Of a stretch of 64,000 nt of DNA, positions 43,080 through 50,744 are shown piece after piece. How positions within the stretch are numbered: position 1 is the stretch's first letter; every line of letters starts with the position of its first letter. Below the pieces are notes generated by a model, which saw nothing but the letters and a program-made list of their open reading frames with translations, was not told where the DNA came from and ran no database searches. Both the position numbers and the translations under genes were made by a program. Source of the DNA: Verrucomicrobiota bacterium (GTDB lineage Bacteria; Verrucomicrobiota; Verrucomicrobiia; Limisphaerales; JAEYXS01); contig JAEYXS010000003.1 of NCBI GenBank assembly GCA_023431185.1, forward strand, positions 1-64,000, in the 5' to 3' direction.

Positions 43080-44468
43080 ATGCATGCCCCACTCATCCTG
43101 CTGCTCGCCCTGCTAAGTCTTTCACTCACAGGTTTGAGCCAGTCTCCGGCGAAGCCCGCTGAACCACTGACTTGGAAAGCCGGTGTCGCCACCGCCGTCA
43201 TCACGCCGGGCTCGAACATGTACATGGCGGGCTATGCCTCGCGGAACAAGCCCTCCGAGGGCAAGGCGCAGGATCTCTTCGCCAAGGCCCTGGCCATCGA
43301 GGATGCGGGCGGTTACCGCCTGGTGTTCGTGACGATAGACCTCATCGGCATCCCGCGCACGATGCGCAAGAGCCTGGAGACCCGCGTGGCCTCCGCGTAC
43401 CAGCTCAAGCCGGAGCAATTGCTCCTGAACGCCTCGCACACGCATTGCGGACCGGAGTTCCGCGTAGGCCGCGCTCCGGCGGATGAAGGCGAGTTCAATC
43501 CCAGCAAACAGGGTGAGCAGTATGGAAAAGAGCTGGAGAACAAGGTGTTTTCGCTTATCGGTGAAGCCTTGAAACAGCTCGCCCCTGCCAGGCTGGCCTA
43601 TACGCGGGCGCGTTGCGGCTTCGCTATGAACCGCCGTCTCCCCTTGCCGAACGGGGATTATCGCAATGCCCCGTATCCTGATGGCCCGGTGGACCACGAT
43701 GTGCCCGTGCTGCGCGTGGACGGTGCGGATGGCAAGCTGCGCGCCGTGCTCTTCGGCTATGCGTGCCACAATACCACGCTTAGCTTCTACCAGTTCTGCG
43801 GGGATTACGCGGGCTTCGCCCAGGAGTATCTGCAGGCGGACAATCCGGGCGTGACCGCTCTGTTCATGACCGGTTGCGGCGGGGATCAGAATCCTTATCC
43901 GCGCGGTACCCTTGATCTCGCCCAGAAGCATGGCCGGTCGCTGGCTACTTCGGTGGAAGCCGCACTCTTCGCCACTGCCAGACCGCTCACCGGTTCATTG
44001 CGCGCGGCATACAGTGAGATCACGCTGAATTACGCCCCGCCGCCTTCCCGCGAGGAATTCGCCGCCCGCCTGAAGTCCAAGGACAAGTTTGAATCCACCC
44101 ATGCCCAGCGCATGCTGGAGAAACTGGACAAGGGCGAGGTGCTGCCCAAGACGTACTCCTACCCCGTGCACGTGGTGCAGCTCGGTCACGAACTGAAGCT
44201 AATCGCGCTCGGTGGCGAGGTGGTGGTGGATTATTCCCTGCGCTTCAAGCGCGAGTTCGGCGGCTCCGGTTCCGTCTGGGTCGCGGGCTATTCCAATGAT
44301 GTCATGGCCTATATCCCCAGCGAACGCATCTTGAAAGAGGGCGGTTACGAGGGCGGCGGGGCGATGCGCTTCAGCAGCGTCCATCCCGGACCTTGGGCCA
44401 GCGGGCTGGAGGAGCAGATCGCGAACAAGGTGAAGGAACTTGACCGCGCCGTGCGGCCAAACCGCTGA
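43080..44468 (+). CDS. Secreted ceramidase-like protein, copy 3
   Basis: A 462-residue exported protein. The start at 43080 gives a signal peptide (APLILLLALLSLSLTGLSQ). KAGVATAVITPGSNMYMAGYASRNKPSEG is the domain opening, followed by FVTIDLIGIPRTMRK, LNASHTHCGPEFRVG, GYACHNTTLSFYQFCGDYAGFAQEYLQ and MTGCGGDQNPYPRG. The AGYAxRNKPSEG and GCGxDxNPxPRG elements are shared with copy 2. The His in S-H-T-H-C and the CH in Y-A-C-H are candidate zinc ligands. It has no downstream partner in a tight operon; lutA follows after 113 nt behind a palindromic site. Confidence 0.85.
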   Translation: MHAPLILLLALLSLSLTGLSQSPAKPAEPLTWKAGVATAVITPGSNMYMAGYASRNKPSEGKAQDLFAKALAIEDAGGYRLVFVTIDLIGIPRTMRKSLETRVASAYQLKPEQLLLNASHTHCGPEFRVGRAPADEGEFNPSKQGEQYGKELENKVFSLIGEALKQLAPARLAYTRARCGFAMNRRLPLPNGDYRNAPYPDGPVDHDVPVLRVDGADGKLRAVLFGYACHNTTLSFYQFCGDYAGFAQEYLQADNPGVTALFMTGCGGDQNPYPRGTLDLAQKHGRSLATSVEAALFATARPLTGSLRAAYSEITLNYAPPPSREEFAARLKSKDKFESTHAQRMLEKLDKGEVLPKTYSYPVHVVQLGHELKLIALGGEVVVDYSLRFKREFGGSGSVWVAGYSNDVMAYIPSERILKEGGYEGGGAMRFSSVHPGPWASGLEEQIANKVKELDRAVRPNR

Positions 44469-44503
44469 CCGGCGGTCATTTCAGGCGGGCACTTCGACTT
44501 TCG

Positions 44504-44518
44504 TTATGACTGTCATAA
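44504..44518. promoter_or_regulatory. Perfect 15-nt palindrome upstream of lutA
   Basis: TTATGAC-T-GTCATAA is a perfect inverted repeat with a 1-nt centre, 63 nt before the lutA ATG in a gene-free gap. Its length and symmetry fit an operator for a dimeric regulator. LutABC systems elsewhere are under GntR-type repressors, but this sequence does not obviously match one, so the binding protein is unknown. Confidence 0.6.
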
Positions 44519-44581
44519 GCGATGTCAGGCATCCCCGCAGTTGACCCGCCCCATTTCCCAGCCCATTCTTAGCCCGTTTCT

Positions 44582-45298
44582 ATGACTGTGACTTTGTTTG
44601 TGCCTTGCTTCGTCGATGCGTTGTTCCCGCAGGTCGGGATCAACATGGTCCGTATCCTCGAGAAGCTCGGGCACCGTGTCGAATGCCCGGAGGAGATTGC
44701 CTGCTGCGGCCAGCCCGCCTTCAACTCCGGCTACTGGGATGAGGCCCGTTGTGTGGCCGAACCGGTCCTCAAGCGCCTGAAAGACTCCGAGGCCGTGGTC
44801 ATCGCCTCCGGTTCCTGCGGCGCGATGTTGAAGGTCTTTTATCCCCAACTCTTCGAGAACAAACCGGAAGCCGCCGCCGCGAATGCCCTGGCCCCCAAAG
44901 TGTGGGAGTTCTCCGATTTCCTCGTGAAAAAGCTCGGCGTGACCGATCTCGGCGCGAAGTTCCCCGCGAAAGTCACCTTCCACGATGGTTGCCATGGCCT
45001 GCGCGAACTGGGCATCAAATCCTCCCCCCGCAAGCTCTTGGAAAAAGTCCAGGGCCTCGAACTCGTCGAGATGCAGGATGCGGAAACGTGCTGTGGTTTC
45101 GGTGGCACCTTTTCCGCCAAGTTCCCCATGATCTCCACGGCGATGGGTGAAGTGAAATGCGCCAGTGCCAAGGATACCGGCGCGGATTACATAGTCTCCA
45201 ACGACTCAAGCTGTCTCATGCATGTGCAAGGGCTCTTGAGCCGGGAAGGCCACAAGCTCAAGACCATCCATCTCGCGGAGATCCTCGGCAACCACTAG
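44582..45298 (+). CDS. lutA: Lactate utilisation protein A (Fe-S oxidoreductase subunit)
   Basis: A 238-residue protein with two CCG domains: EIACCGQPAFNSGYWDEA near residues 38-55 and ETCCGFGGTFSAKFP near 172-186. These are the cysteine-rich motifs that bind Fe-S or serve as heterodisulfide-type centres. FVPCFVDALFPQVGINMVRILEKLG is the standard opening. It is a subunit of the LutABC complex that oxidises L-lactate to pyruvate. It is the first gene of the operon. A methyltransferase gene begins 5 nt after its stop, separating it from lutB. Confidence 0.95.
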   Translation: MTVTLFVPCFVDALFPQVGINMVRILEKLGHRVECPEEIACCGQPAFNSGYWDEARCVAEPVLKRLKDSEAVVIASGSCGAMLKVFYPQLFENKPEAAAANALAPKVWEFSDFLVKKLGVTDLGAKFPAKVTFHDGCHGLRELGIKSSPRKLLEKVQGLELVEMQDAETCCGFGGTFSAKFPMISTAMGEVKCASAKDTGADYIVSNDSSCLMHVQGLLSREGHKLKTIHLAEILGNH

Positions 45299-45302
45299 TC
45301 TT

Positions 45303-46019
45303 ATGGCTGCGACCCTTGACACCAACTTAGATCCCGTGGGCGAGCAGCTCGCGTATTACTGCGCGCGCGCTCATGAGTATGATGAGTGGTGGTTCCGCCT
45401 CGGCCGTTACGATAAAGGCGAGGCCAAGAATGCCGAATGGTTCCAGGAAGGTGCCATGGTATCCGCTGCCTTGGAGGCTTTTCAGCCAACGGGAAAAGTT
45501 CTCGAACTCGCGGGCGGCACCGGCATCTGGAGCGAGCAATTGCTCCCCCACGCCGAGCACCTGACCGTGGTGGATGGCTCCCGCGAAATGCTCGCCTTGA
45601 ACGCCGCGCGCTTGCACGCCACGAACGTCACGCATATCGCCGCGAACATCTTCGAGTGGCACCCCACCGATCAGTTCGATACGATTTTCTTCGGTTTCTG
45701 GCTCTCGCATGTCCCGCCGGAGAAGTTCGATGCCTTCTGGGAACTCGTGCGCAAAAGCCTGAAACCCGGCGGCCGTTTCTTTTTCATCGATTCACGGCTC
45801 GCGAGTTCTTCCACGGCGGCCGATCACAAGCTGCCGGACAAGGACTCCACCACGCACATCCGCCGTCTGAATGACGGTCGCACCTTCCAGATCTACAAGG
45901 TGTTTTACGAACTGGACGCGCTCACCGCGCGTTTGCAGCAAAAGGGCTGGTATGTGGATCTCCGCCAGACCCCGAACTATTTCATTTACGGCTCGGGCTC
46001 GCTCGCGCAGCCCAAATAA
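45303..46019 (+). CDS. Class I SAM-dependent methyltransferase inserted in the lut operon
   Basis: A 238-residue methyltransferase. SAM motif I is VLELAGGTGIWSEQLL near residues 62-77, followed by LTVVDGSREMLALNAARL and FDTIFFGFWLSHVPPEKFDAFW. The C-terminal half has LKPGGRFFFIDSR and RRLNDGRTFQIYK. It resembles the small-molecule methyltransferases of the UbiE/ demethylmenaquinone type in general shape but no specific subtype can be named. It lies between lutA and lutB with gaps of 4 and 3 nt, so is cotranslated with them. This is not the usual lutABC content, and its link to lactate use is unexplained. Confidence 0.87.
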   Translation: MAATLDTNLDPVGEQLAYYCARAHEYDEWWFRLGRYDKGEAKNAEWFQEGAMVSAALEAFQPTGKVLELAGGTGIWSEQLLPHAEHLTVVDGSREMLALNAARLHATNVTHIAANIFEWHPTDQFDTIFFGFWLSHVPPEKFDAFWELVRKSLKPGGRFFFIDSRLASSSTAADHKLPDKDSTTHIRRLNDGRTFQIYKVFYELDALTARLQQKGWYVDLRQTPNYFIYGSGSLAQPK

Positions 46020-46022
46020 ATC

Positions 46023-47426
46023 ATGAGCACGCAATCCCAGGAATTTCTCGAACAGGCGAGCGTCATCACCAAGGACCTCCGCCATCGCGGGCTCATCCAG
46101 ACCGCGCTGCGCAAGTACGAGGTCGCGCGCGACAAGCGGAAATCCGCCTTCGGTGACTGGCAATCCGCCCGTCAGGCCGCCGCCGAGACGAAGTGGGAGG
46201 CCATCAACCACCTCGACAAATATCTCACCGAATTCGCTGACAAGCTGGAGGCGCGCGGCACAAAGGTCCACTGGTGCAGCACAGCGGAGCAGGCGCGGGA
46301 TATCATCGTAAAGATCATCGCGGACAAGAAAGCGCGCTGCGTCATCAAGTCCAAGGCGATGACCGCCGAGGAGATCCACCTGAACGCCGCAATGGAGAAG
46401 GCGGGCTTCGAAGTGGTCGAGAGCGACCTGGGCGAATACATCGTGCAGCTCCGCAAAGAACCCCCGTATCACATCGTCTTCCCCGCGATGCATCTTACAC
46501 GCGATGACATCAGCGATCTTTTTCAAAAAGAACTCGGCAGCGCGCCCACGCGTGAGCCGGAAGAGCTCACGATGATCGCGCGTCGTGCGTTGCGGAAGAA
46601 ATATATCGAGGCGGATATCGGCATCACGGGTGCGAACTTCGCCATCGCGGAGACAGGCATGATCTCGCTCACTGAAAACGAAGGCAACGCCCGCCTCACC
46701 GCCGCCTTGCCCAAGACGATGATCACGCTGATGGGCATCGAGAAGCTGTTGCCCAAGATGGAAGACCTCGCGCTCTTCCTGCCCATGCTCGCCACGGCCG
46801 GCGCTGGCCAGACCGTGACCGGCTACAACACGCTCTACGGCGGACCGAAGCAACCGGGTGAAGTTGATGGCCCGGAGGAATGGCACGTGGTCCTGCTCGA
46901 TAACAAGCGCAGCCTCCTGCTCGCCGACCCCGAGCAGCGCGATTCACTGCATTGCATCCGTTGCGGTGCGTGCCTGAATGTTTGTCCGATTTTCCGCAAT
47001 GTGGGTGGTCACACGTATGGCACGACTTACAGCGGTCCCATCGGCAGCGTCATCACGCCGCATCTGCGCGGGTTGCAGAGCTGGAAACATCTGAGCGGTT
47101 CGTCCTCGCTCTGCGGTGCGTGCACGGAGACGTGCCCGGTGAAGATCGATCTGCACCATCACTTGTTGCAGAACCGCCGCAACGCCAGCCAGCAAGAGCC
47201 TTCCGCGCTGGAGCAGACGGCTTACAAGATCTTCGGTTTCGTCGCGAACCGGCCCGCCTTCTGGCAGGTCGGCAAAGAACTCGCCCGTATGTTCCAGCCG
47301 CTGCACAAGTTCGTGCTCGGCACCAAACTCGACCCCGCCCGCCCTTGGACTGCCACCCGCGACGTCCAGCCCGTGGCTCCGGAGAGTTTCAAAGAATGGT
47401 GGCGCAAAAACAAACTGGGGAAGTGA
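46023..47426 (+). CDS. lutB: Lactate utilisation protein B (LUD domain plus ferredoxin domain)
   Basis: A 467-residue protein. The LUD domain covers about residues 55-290, with RCVIKSKAMTAEEIHLNAA, LGEYIVQL, DIGITGANFAIAETGMISLTENEGNAR and TVTGYNTLYGG. A ferredoxin-like domain follows with CIRCGACLNVCPIF and CGACTETCPVKID, two [4Fe-4S] cluster motifs. It carries electrons from lactate oxidation within the LutABC complex. It follows the methyltransferase gene with a 3-nt gap and precedes the repeat at 47431. Confidence 0.96.
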   Translation: MSTQSQEFLEQASVITKDLRHRGLIQTALRKYEVARDKRKSAFGDWQSARQAAAETKWEAINHLDKYLTEFADKLEARGTKVHWCSTAEQARDIIVKIIADKKARCVIKSKAMTAEEIHLNAAMEKAGFEVVESDLGEYIVQLRKEPPYHIVFPAMHLTRDDISDLFQKELGSAPTREPEELTMIARRALRKKYIEADIGITGANFAIAETGMISLTENEGNARLTAALPKTMITLMGIEKLLPKMEDLALFLPMLATAGAGQTVTGYNTLYGGPKQPGEVDGPEEWHVVLLDNKRSLLLADPEQRDSLHCIRCGACLNVCPIFRNVGGHTYGTTYSGPIGSVITPHLRGLQSWKHLSGSSSLCGACTETCPVKIDLHHHLLQNRRNASQQEPSALEQTAYKIFGFVANRPAFWQVGKELARMFQPLHKFVLGTKLDPARPWTATRDVQPVAPESFKEWWRKNKLGK

Positions 47427-47430
47427 TCAC

Positions 47431-47462
47431 CGCATCTGTGTCTATCTGTGTTCATCTGTGGT
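47431..47462. repeat. Ten-nucleotide-periodic ATCTGTG repeat
   Basis: The lutB-lutC gap holds three consecutive 10-nt units of form NNNATCTGTG (CGCATCTGTG, TCTATCTGTG, TTCATCTGTG). Reverse-complemented, this reads CACAGAT units and resembles the sequence at 1247-1306. It lies between two cotranscribed genes, so its transcript should contain these units. Confidence 0.75.
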
Positions 47463-47480
47463 TGATAATTTTTGATTAGC

Positions 47481-48170
47481 ATGACCGAGCGCGAAAAAAT
47501 CCTGGGCCGGATCCGTGAAGCGTTGACCCTCACCGCTCCGCATCCCGGCACGCATGGCGGACACGAACCCGCCCGCACCTTCCCCGGCCGTCCCGTGCAA
47601 TCCGCCCAACCGTGGCTGCCCGATGGCGGCGAAACGCCGGAATCTCAGATCGCCCACTTCCGGGCCGCCTCCATCGACCTCAAGACCGATTTCCGCGAGG
47701 CCGCCGATGAAGCTGCCGCCATGGCCATCTTGAAAGAGATCGCCAGCGCCGAAGGCTGGAAAAAAGTCGCTACGCATCGCAGTGAATTGACGGATAAAGC
47801 CATCGCCGCCTTGGGCCTGCCAGTCCTCCGTGTCGAGGGCGGCTACGACAAAAACGAGATGGAAACCTGCGATGTCGGCCTCACGGAGTGCGATGTGCTC
47901 GTCGCCCAGACCGGCAGCCTCATCGTCACCAGCCGCAGCTCCGGTGGCCGTGCGCTCAGCGTATTACCGCCGCATCACGTGGTAATCGCCCGCCGCGAAC
48001 AGCTCGTGCGCGACCTCACCGCCGCCTTCGTGCTCATCCAGCAGAAGTATGCGGATGAATACCCCAGCATGATTTCCCTCGTCACTGGCCCCAGCCGCAC
48101 GGGTGATATCGAACGCATCCTCGTCCTCGGCGCCCACGGCCCGAAGAAGCTGACGGTCATTCTATGGTGA
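47481..48170 (+). CDS. lutC: Lactate utilisation protein C (LUD domain)
   Basis: A 229-residue LUD-domain protein. MTEREKILGRIREAL gives the usual LutC start and ATG 47481 is used. CDVGLTECDVLVAQTGSLIVTSRSSGGRALSVLPPHH-like sequence near residue 128 is the LUD signature. DLTAAFVLIQQ and SLVTGPSRTGDIERILVLGAHGPKKL close the protein. It is the third subunit of the L-lactate oxidising complex. It is separated from lutB by a 54-nt spacer that carries the repeat at 47431. Confidence 0.93.
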   Translation: MTEREKILGRIREALTLTAPHPGTHGGHEPARTFPGRPVQSAQPWLPDGGETPESQIAHFRAASIDLKTDFREAADEAAAMAILKEIASAEGWKKVATHRSELTDKAIAALGLPVLRVEGGYDKNEMETCDVGLTECDVLVAQTGSLIVTSRSSGGRALSVLPPHHVVIARREQLVRDLTAAFVLIQQKYADEYPSMISLVTGPSRTGDIERILVLGAHGPKKLTVILW

Positions 48171-48220
48171 GCTGTATTCCCCGGCCGTGGCTTGGGCACC
48201 AACATTGTCCGGAGCCGGTG

Positions 48221-49222
48221 TCATCGATTCTTCCCGACCGGCCTCAACACCTTCCATGCCTGCGTGAAGTGGTGATCTTGAAAACCCAGCGCCCGCTTCT
48301 TCTGATAATCCCGCTCGATGACATTTCGGATCGCCTGACAACGGCTAAAATCCTCGCGCTTCAATTCCCCGCGCAGCCATAGCCGATGACCGAAGATCGG
48401 CACTGGAAAATCACTGCCGTGCAAAACACGCTCGGCCAATCCGGGCCGCAGACATTTGGTGAGATGCATGCAGCGGTTCAGGGTGACCAGCGCGCTGCTG
48501 TCCCCATACAGATTCGGATGCTTCTCCAGCATCTCACAGAAGATGTGGAAATACTCCGGATCACCGATGCCGCTCTTCGTCGCGCAATGCGCCGCCACCA
48601 CCTTCACCCCGCACTCCAGTGGTAATTGCAACGTGCGCGGATCGGAATAAGCCTCATTCACCACCGGTACCGTATGTTCACCGCCCGTATGCGCCAGCAA
48701 GGGCAAGCCTGCCTGTGCCATGCGCTCCCAAAACTTCGTGTAACGCTTGTCATTGCCGTTCACGTTGTGGCAATTCGGCAACAGCTTTAGCATCACCGCC
48801 CCGCCTTCCAGACACCGCTCCAGTTCATCCAACGCATCCGGTCGTCCCGGATGGATGGAGACCGCCGGGAGAAACTCCTCATGCTCCCGGGCCAGCTTCA
48901 ACACATATTCATTCGGCACGTAAAAGGAACCGGCGTTCTCAATCTTCTGGCCGCTCTCGGTATAGACCCAGTCCTGCGCAAGCAAGACCAGCTTGCTCAA
49001 CGAAGACTCACGGACTTGTTTCAGCAGATGCTCCACGTAAATGCGGTCAAAATCCTCCGCCTGCAGTTCCGTGTGCCCCAAACCGATATGGCTGAGCATG
49101 AAGTTCGCCAGCGGCTTGTGCCACCACCCGCGCACCCGCAGCCAGCACCCGCTCCCCTGCCGGCCATTGCCGACAAGGTGTACATGCATGTCGATGGGTT
49201 GTTGTCCGCCAATTGCTGTCAC
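48221..49222 (-). CDS. Amidohydrolase-family metal-dependent hydrolase
   Basis: A 333-residue amidohydrolase_2-type protein. PIDMHVHLVGNGRQG at residues 9-23 is the metal-binding H-x-H motif. AVSIHPGRPDALDEL, GLPLLAHTGGEHTV, VVAAHCATKSGIGDPEYF and VLHGSDFPVPIFG supply further His and the catalytic Asp of the barrel. Related enzymes decarboxylate or hydrolyse aromatic acids, but the substrate is not readable. It converges on lutC with a 50-nt gap and is divergent from the FHA-protein gene across about 150 nt. Confidence 0.85.
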   Translation of the reverse strand: MTAIGGQQPIDMHVHLVGNGRQGSGCWLRVRGWWHKPLANFMLSHIGLGHTELQAEDFDRIYVEHLLKQVRESSLSKLVLLAQDWVYTESGQKIENAGSFYVPNEYVLKLAREHEEFLPAVSIHPGRPDALDELERCLEGGAVMLKLLPNCHNVNGNDKRYTKFWERMAQAGLPLLAHTGGEHTVPVVNEAYSDPRTLQLPLECGVKVVAAHCATKSGIGDPEYFHIFCEMLEKHPNLYGDSSALVTLNRCMHLTKCLRPGLAERVLHGSDFPVPIFGHRLWLRGELKREDFSRCQAIRNVIERDYQKKRALGFQDHHFTQAWKVLRPVGKNR

Positions 49223-49371
49223 GACCAGCAGAGTAGCCTGTTAGCTGGACCAAATAAATGAATTTACTTTCTGCATTTACATTTGACCGCCAGTGGCAAA
49301 ATCCGCTTTCTATCCCTATCACCGTGAGCAAGTGCCCGTAGCCCGGTCCATAGGCAAGGAGTCATGCCGAT

Positions 49372-50736
49372 ATGAGCCAGTTAAAGAACCTGATGCGCGG
49401 CGGAAAGCCCGAGGTCATCATCCTCGAGCAGGGCGCGTTTACCCTTGGGCGCGCCCCGGAATGTGACTACCTGCTCATCCACCCTTCTGTCTCCACGGTG
49501 CATTGTGAGATCCGCAAAGAGCATGGCCGTGTCTTCGTGCGCGATCTGGGCAGCACGAACGGCACCTTCATCAACGACGAACCGGTCCACGCAGAGGTGG
49601 AACTGCTGCCGGACCAGGTCATCCGCTTCGGCGAACTGTCTTGGCGCTTTGAAGGCACAGGCTTGCACGTAGGCGGGCCAAAGGCTGCATCGGTCCCGGA
49701 AGAGGAAACGCTCAGTATGCCCGTGCCGCCGCCCATCTCCATCGGCATTGACCGGACGACCAAGGCCCAAGAGGCGGCGGCCTTGGCTGATGCCCCGCCC
49801 GTCCAGCGTCCGTGCGACAAACACCCCCGCAAACCCGCCATCTATATCTGCCAGAACTGCCGTTCCGAGTTTTGCCCGGACTGTGTCCGCAAACGCACCA
49901 TCAGCAAAGGTGTACGGATTTATTGCCCCACCTGCGGCGGTTACTGCGAGGACATCGGCGCCTATGAATTGAAAGCCGCCGACCGGGCGGTCACCCGGGA
50001 ACGCAGCCGCAATCTCTTTCTTTGCCTGCACGAAGTCTTCGGCTACCCCTTCCGTGCCTCTGGAATCATCTTGCTCGTGGGCGGATCGCTGATGATCTAC
50101 GTCTTCAAGATCGTGATGTTTCTGGCCGCGCATGCCGGCCCCTTCGGCATCGGTGCGATGATCCTGTTTCCGGTGCTCTTCTTCGGCTACTTCGCCGCTT
50201 ACCTGCACAAGATCGTGCAAGCCTCTGCGAATGGCGACAGCGAGATGCCGGACTGGCCGGACCTGTCCTCCTGGTGGGAAGACGTCGGTCAACCGGCGCT
50301 ACACCTCTTGGGTGTTGGCCTGATCAGCTTCGGTCCGTGTCTGCTCTACCTGATTAGCCAAGGCACTGAGTCCAATCCCTGGATCTGGCTGCCACTGCTC
50401 CTGCTCGGACTCGTTTATTTCCCGATGGCCTGCCTCTCTGTCGCGATGTTCAACTCCCTCCTCGCCGCGAATCCGCTGACGGTCTTTGTCTCCATGACCC
50501 GCGTGTTGAAGAATTATTACCTGGCCAGCTTCATCTTCTGGGGCGCCTTCATCATGAGCATCGTGATGGAAGCCGTCGTGGCCATCATCCCCTCCAGTCT
50601 GGCCCCCGTACGGCTGGCGATTGTAGCCGTCAGCGTGCCCATCTCGCTCTACCTCTACGTGATCGAAGCCCGTGTGCTGGGCCTCATCTACTACGGCAAC
50701 CGTGACACCCTCGGCTGGTTCGAGGAAAAGGAGTAA
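49372..50736 (+). CDS. FHA-domain membrane protein with B-box-type zinc finger
   Basis: A 454-residue multidomain protein. Residues about 14-95 are a forkhead-associated domain: FTLGRAPECDYLLIHPSVSTVHCEI, and VRDLGSTNGTFINDEPV with the conserved G-R, S-x-x-H and N-G-T residues that bind phosphothreonine. A linker leads to a B-box-like zinc finger (CDKHPRKPAIYICQNCRSEFCPDC, then CPTCGGYC, about 142-190). The second half has about six hydrophobic helices (from GIILLVGGSLMIYVFKIV). It is a likely reader of Ser/Thr kinase output at the membrane, a link to the kinase at 21062 being an inference. Confidence 0.85.
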   Translation: MSQLKNLMRGGKPEVIILEQGAFTLGRAPECDYLLIHPSVSTVHCEIRKEHGRVFVRDLGSTNGTFINDEPVHAEVELLPDQVIRFGELSWRFEGTGLHVGGPKAASVPEEETLSMPVPPPISIGIDRTTKAQEAAALADAPPVQRPCDKHPRKPAIYICQNCRSEFCPDCVRKRTISKGVRIYCPTCGGYCEDIGAYELKAADRAVTRERSRNLFLCLHEVFGYPFRASGIILLVGGSLMIYVFKIVMFLAAHAGPFGIGAMILFPVLFFGYFAAYLHKIVQASANGDSEMPDWPDLSSWWEDVGQPALHLLGVGLISFGPCLLYLISQGTESNPWIWLPLLLLGLVYFPMACLSVAMFNSLLAANPLTVFVSMTRVLKNYYLASFIFWGAFIMSIVMEAVVAIIPSSLAPVRLAIVAVSVPISLYLYVIEARVLGLIYYGNRDTLGWFEEKE

Positions 50737-50744
50737 GCTGCCGC

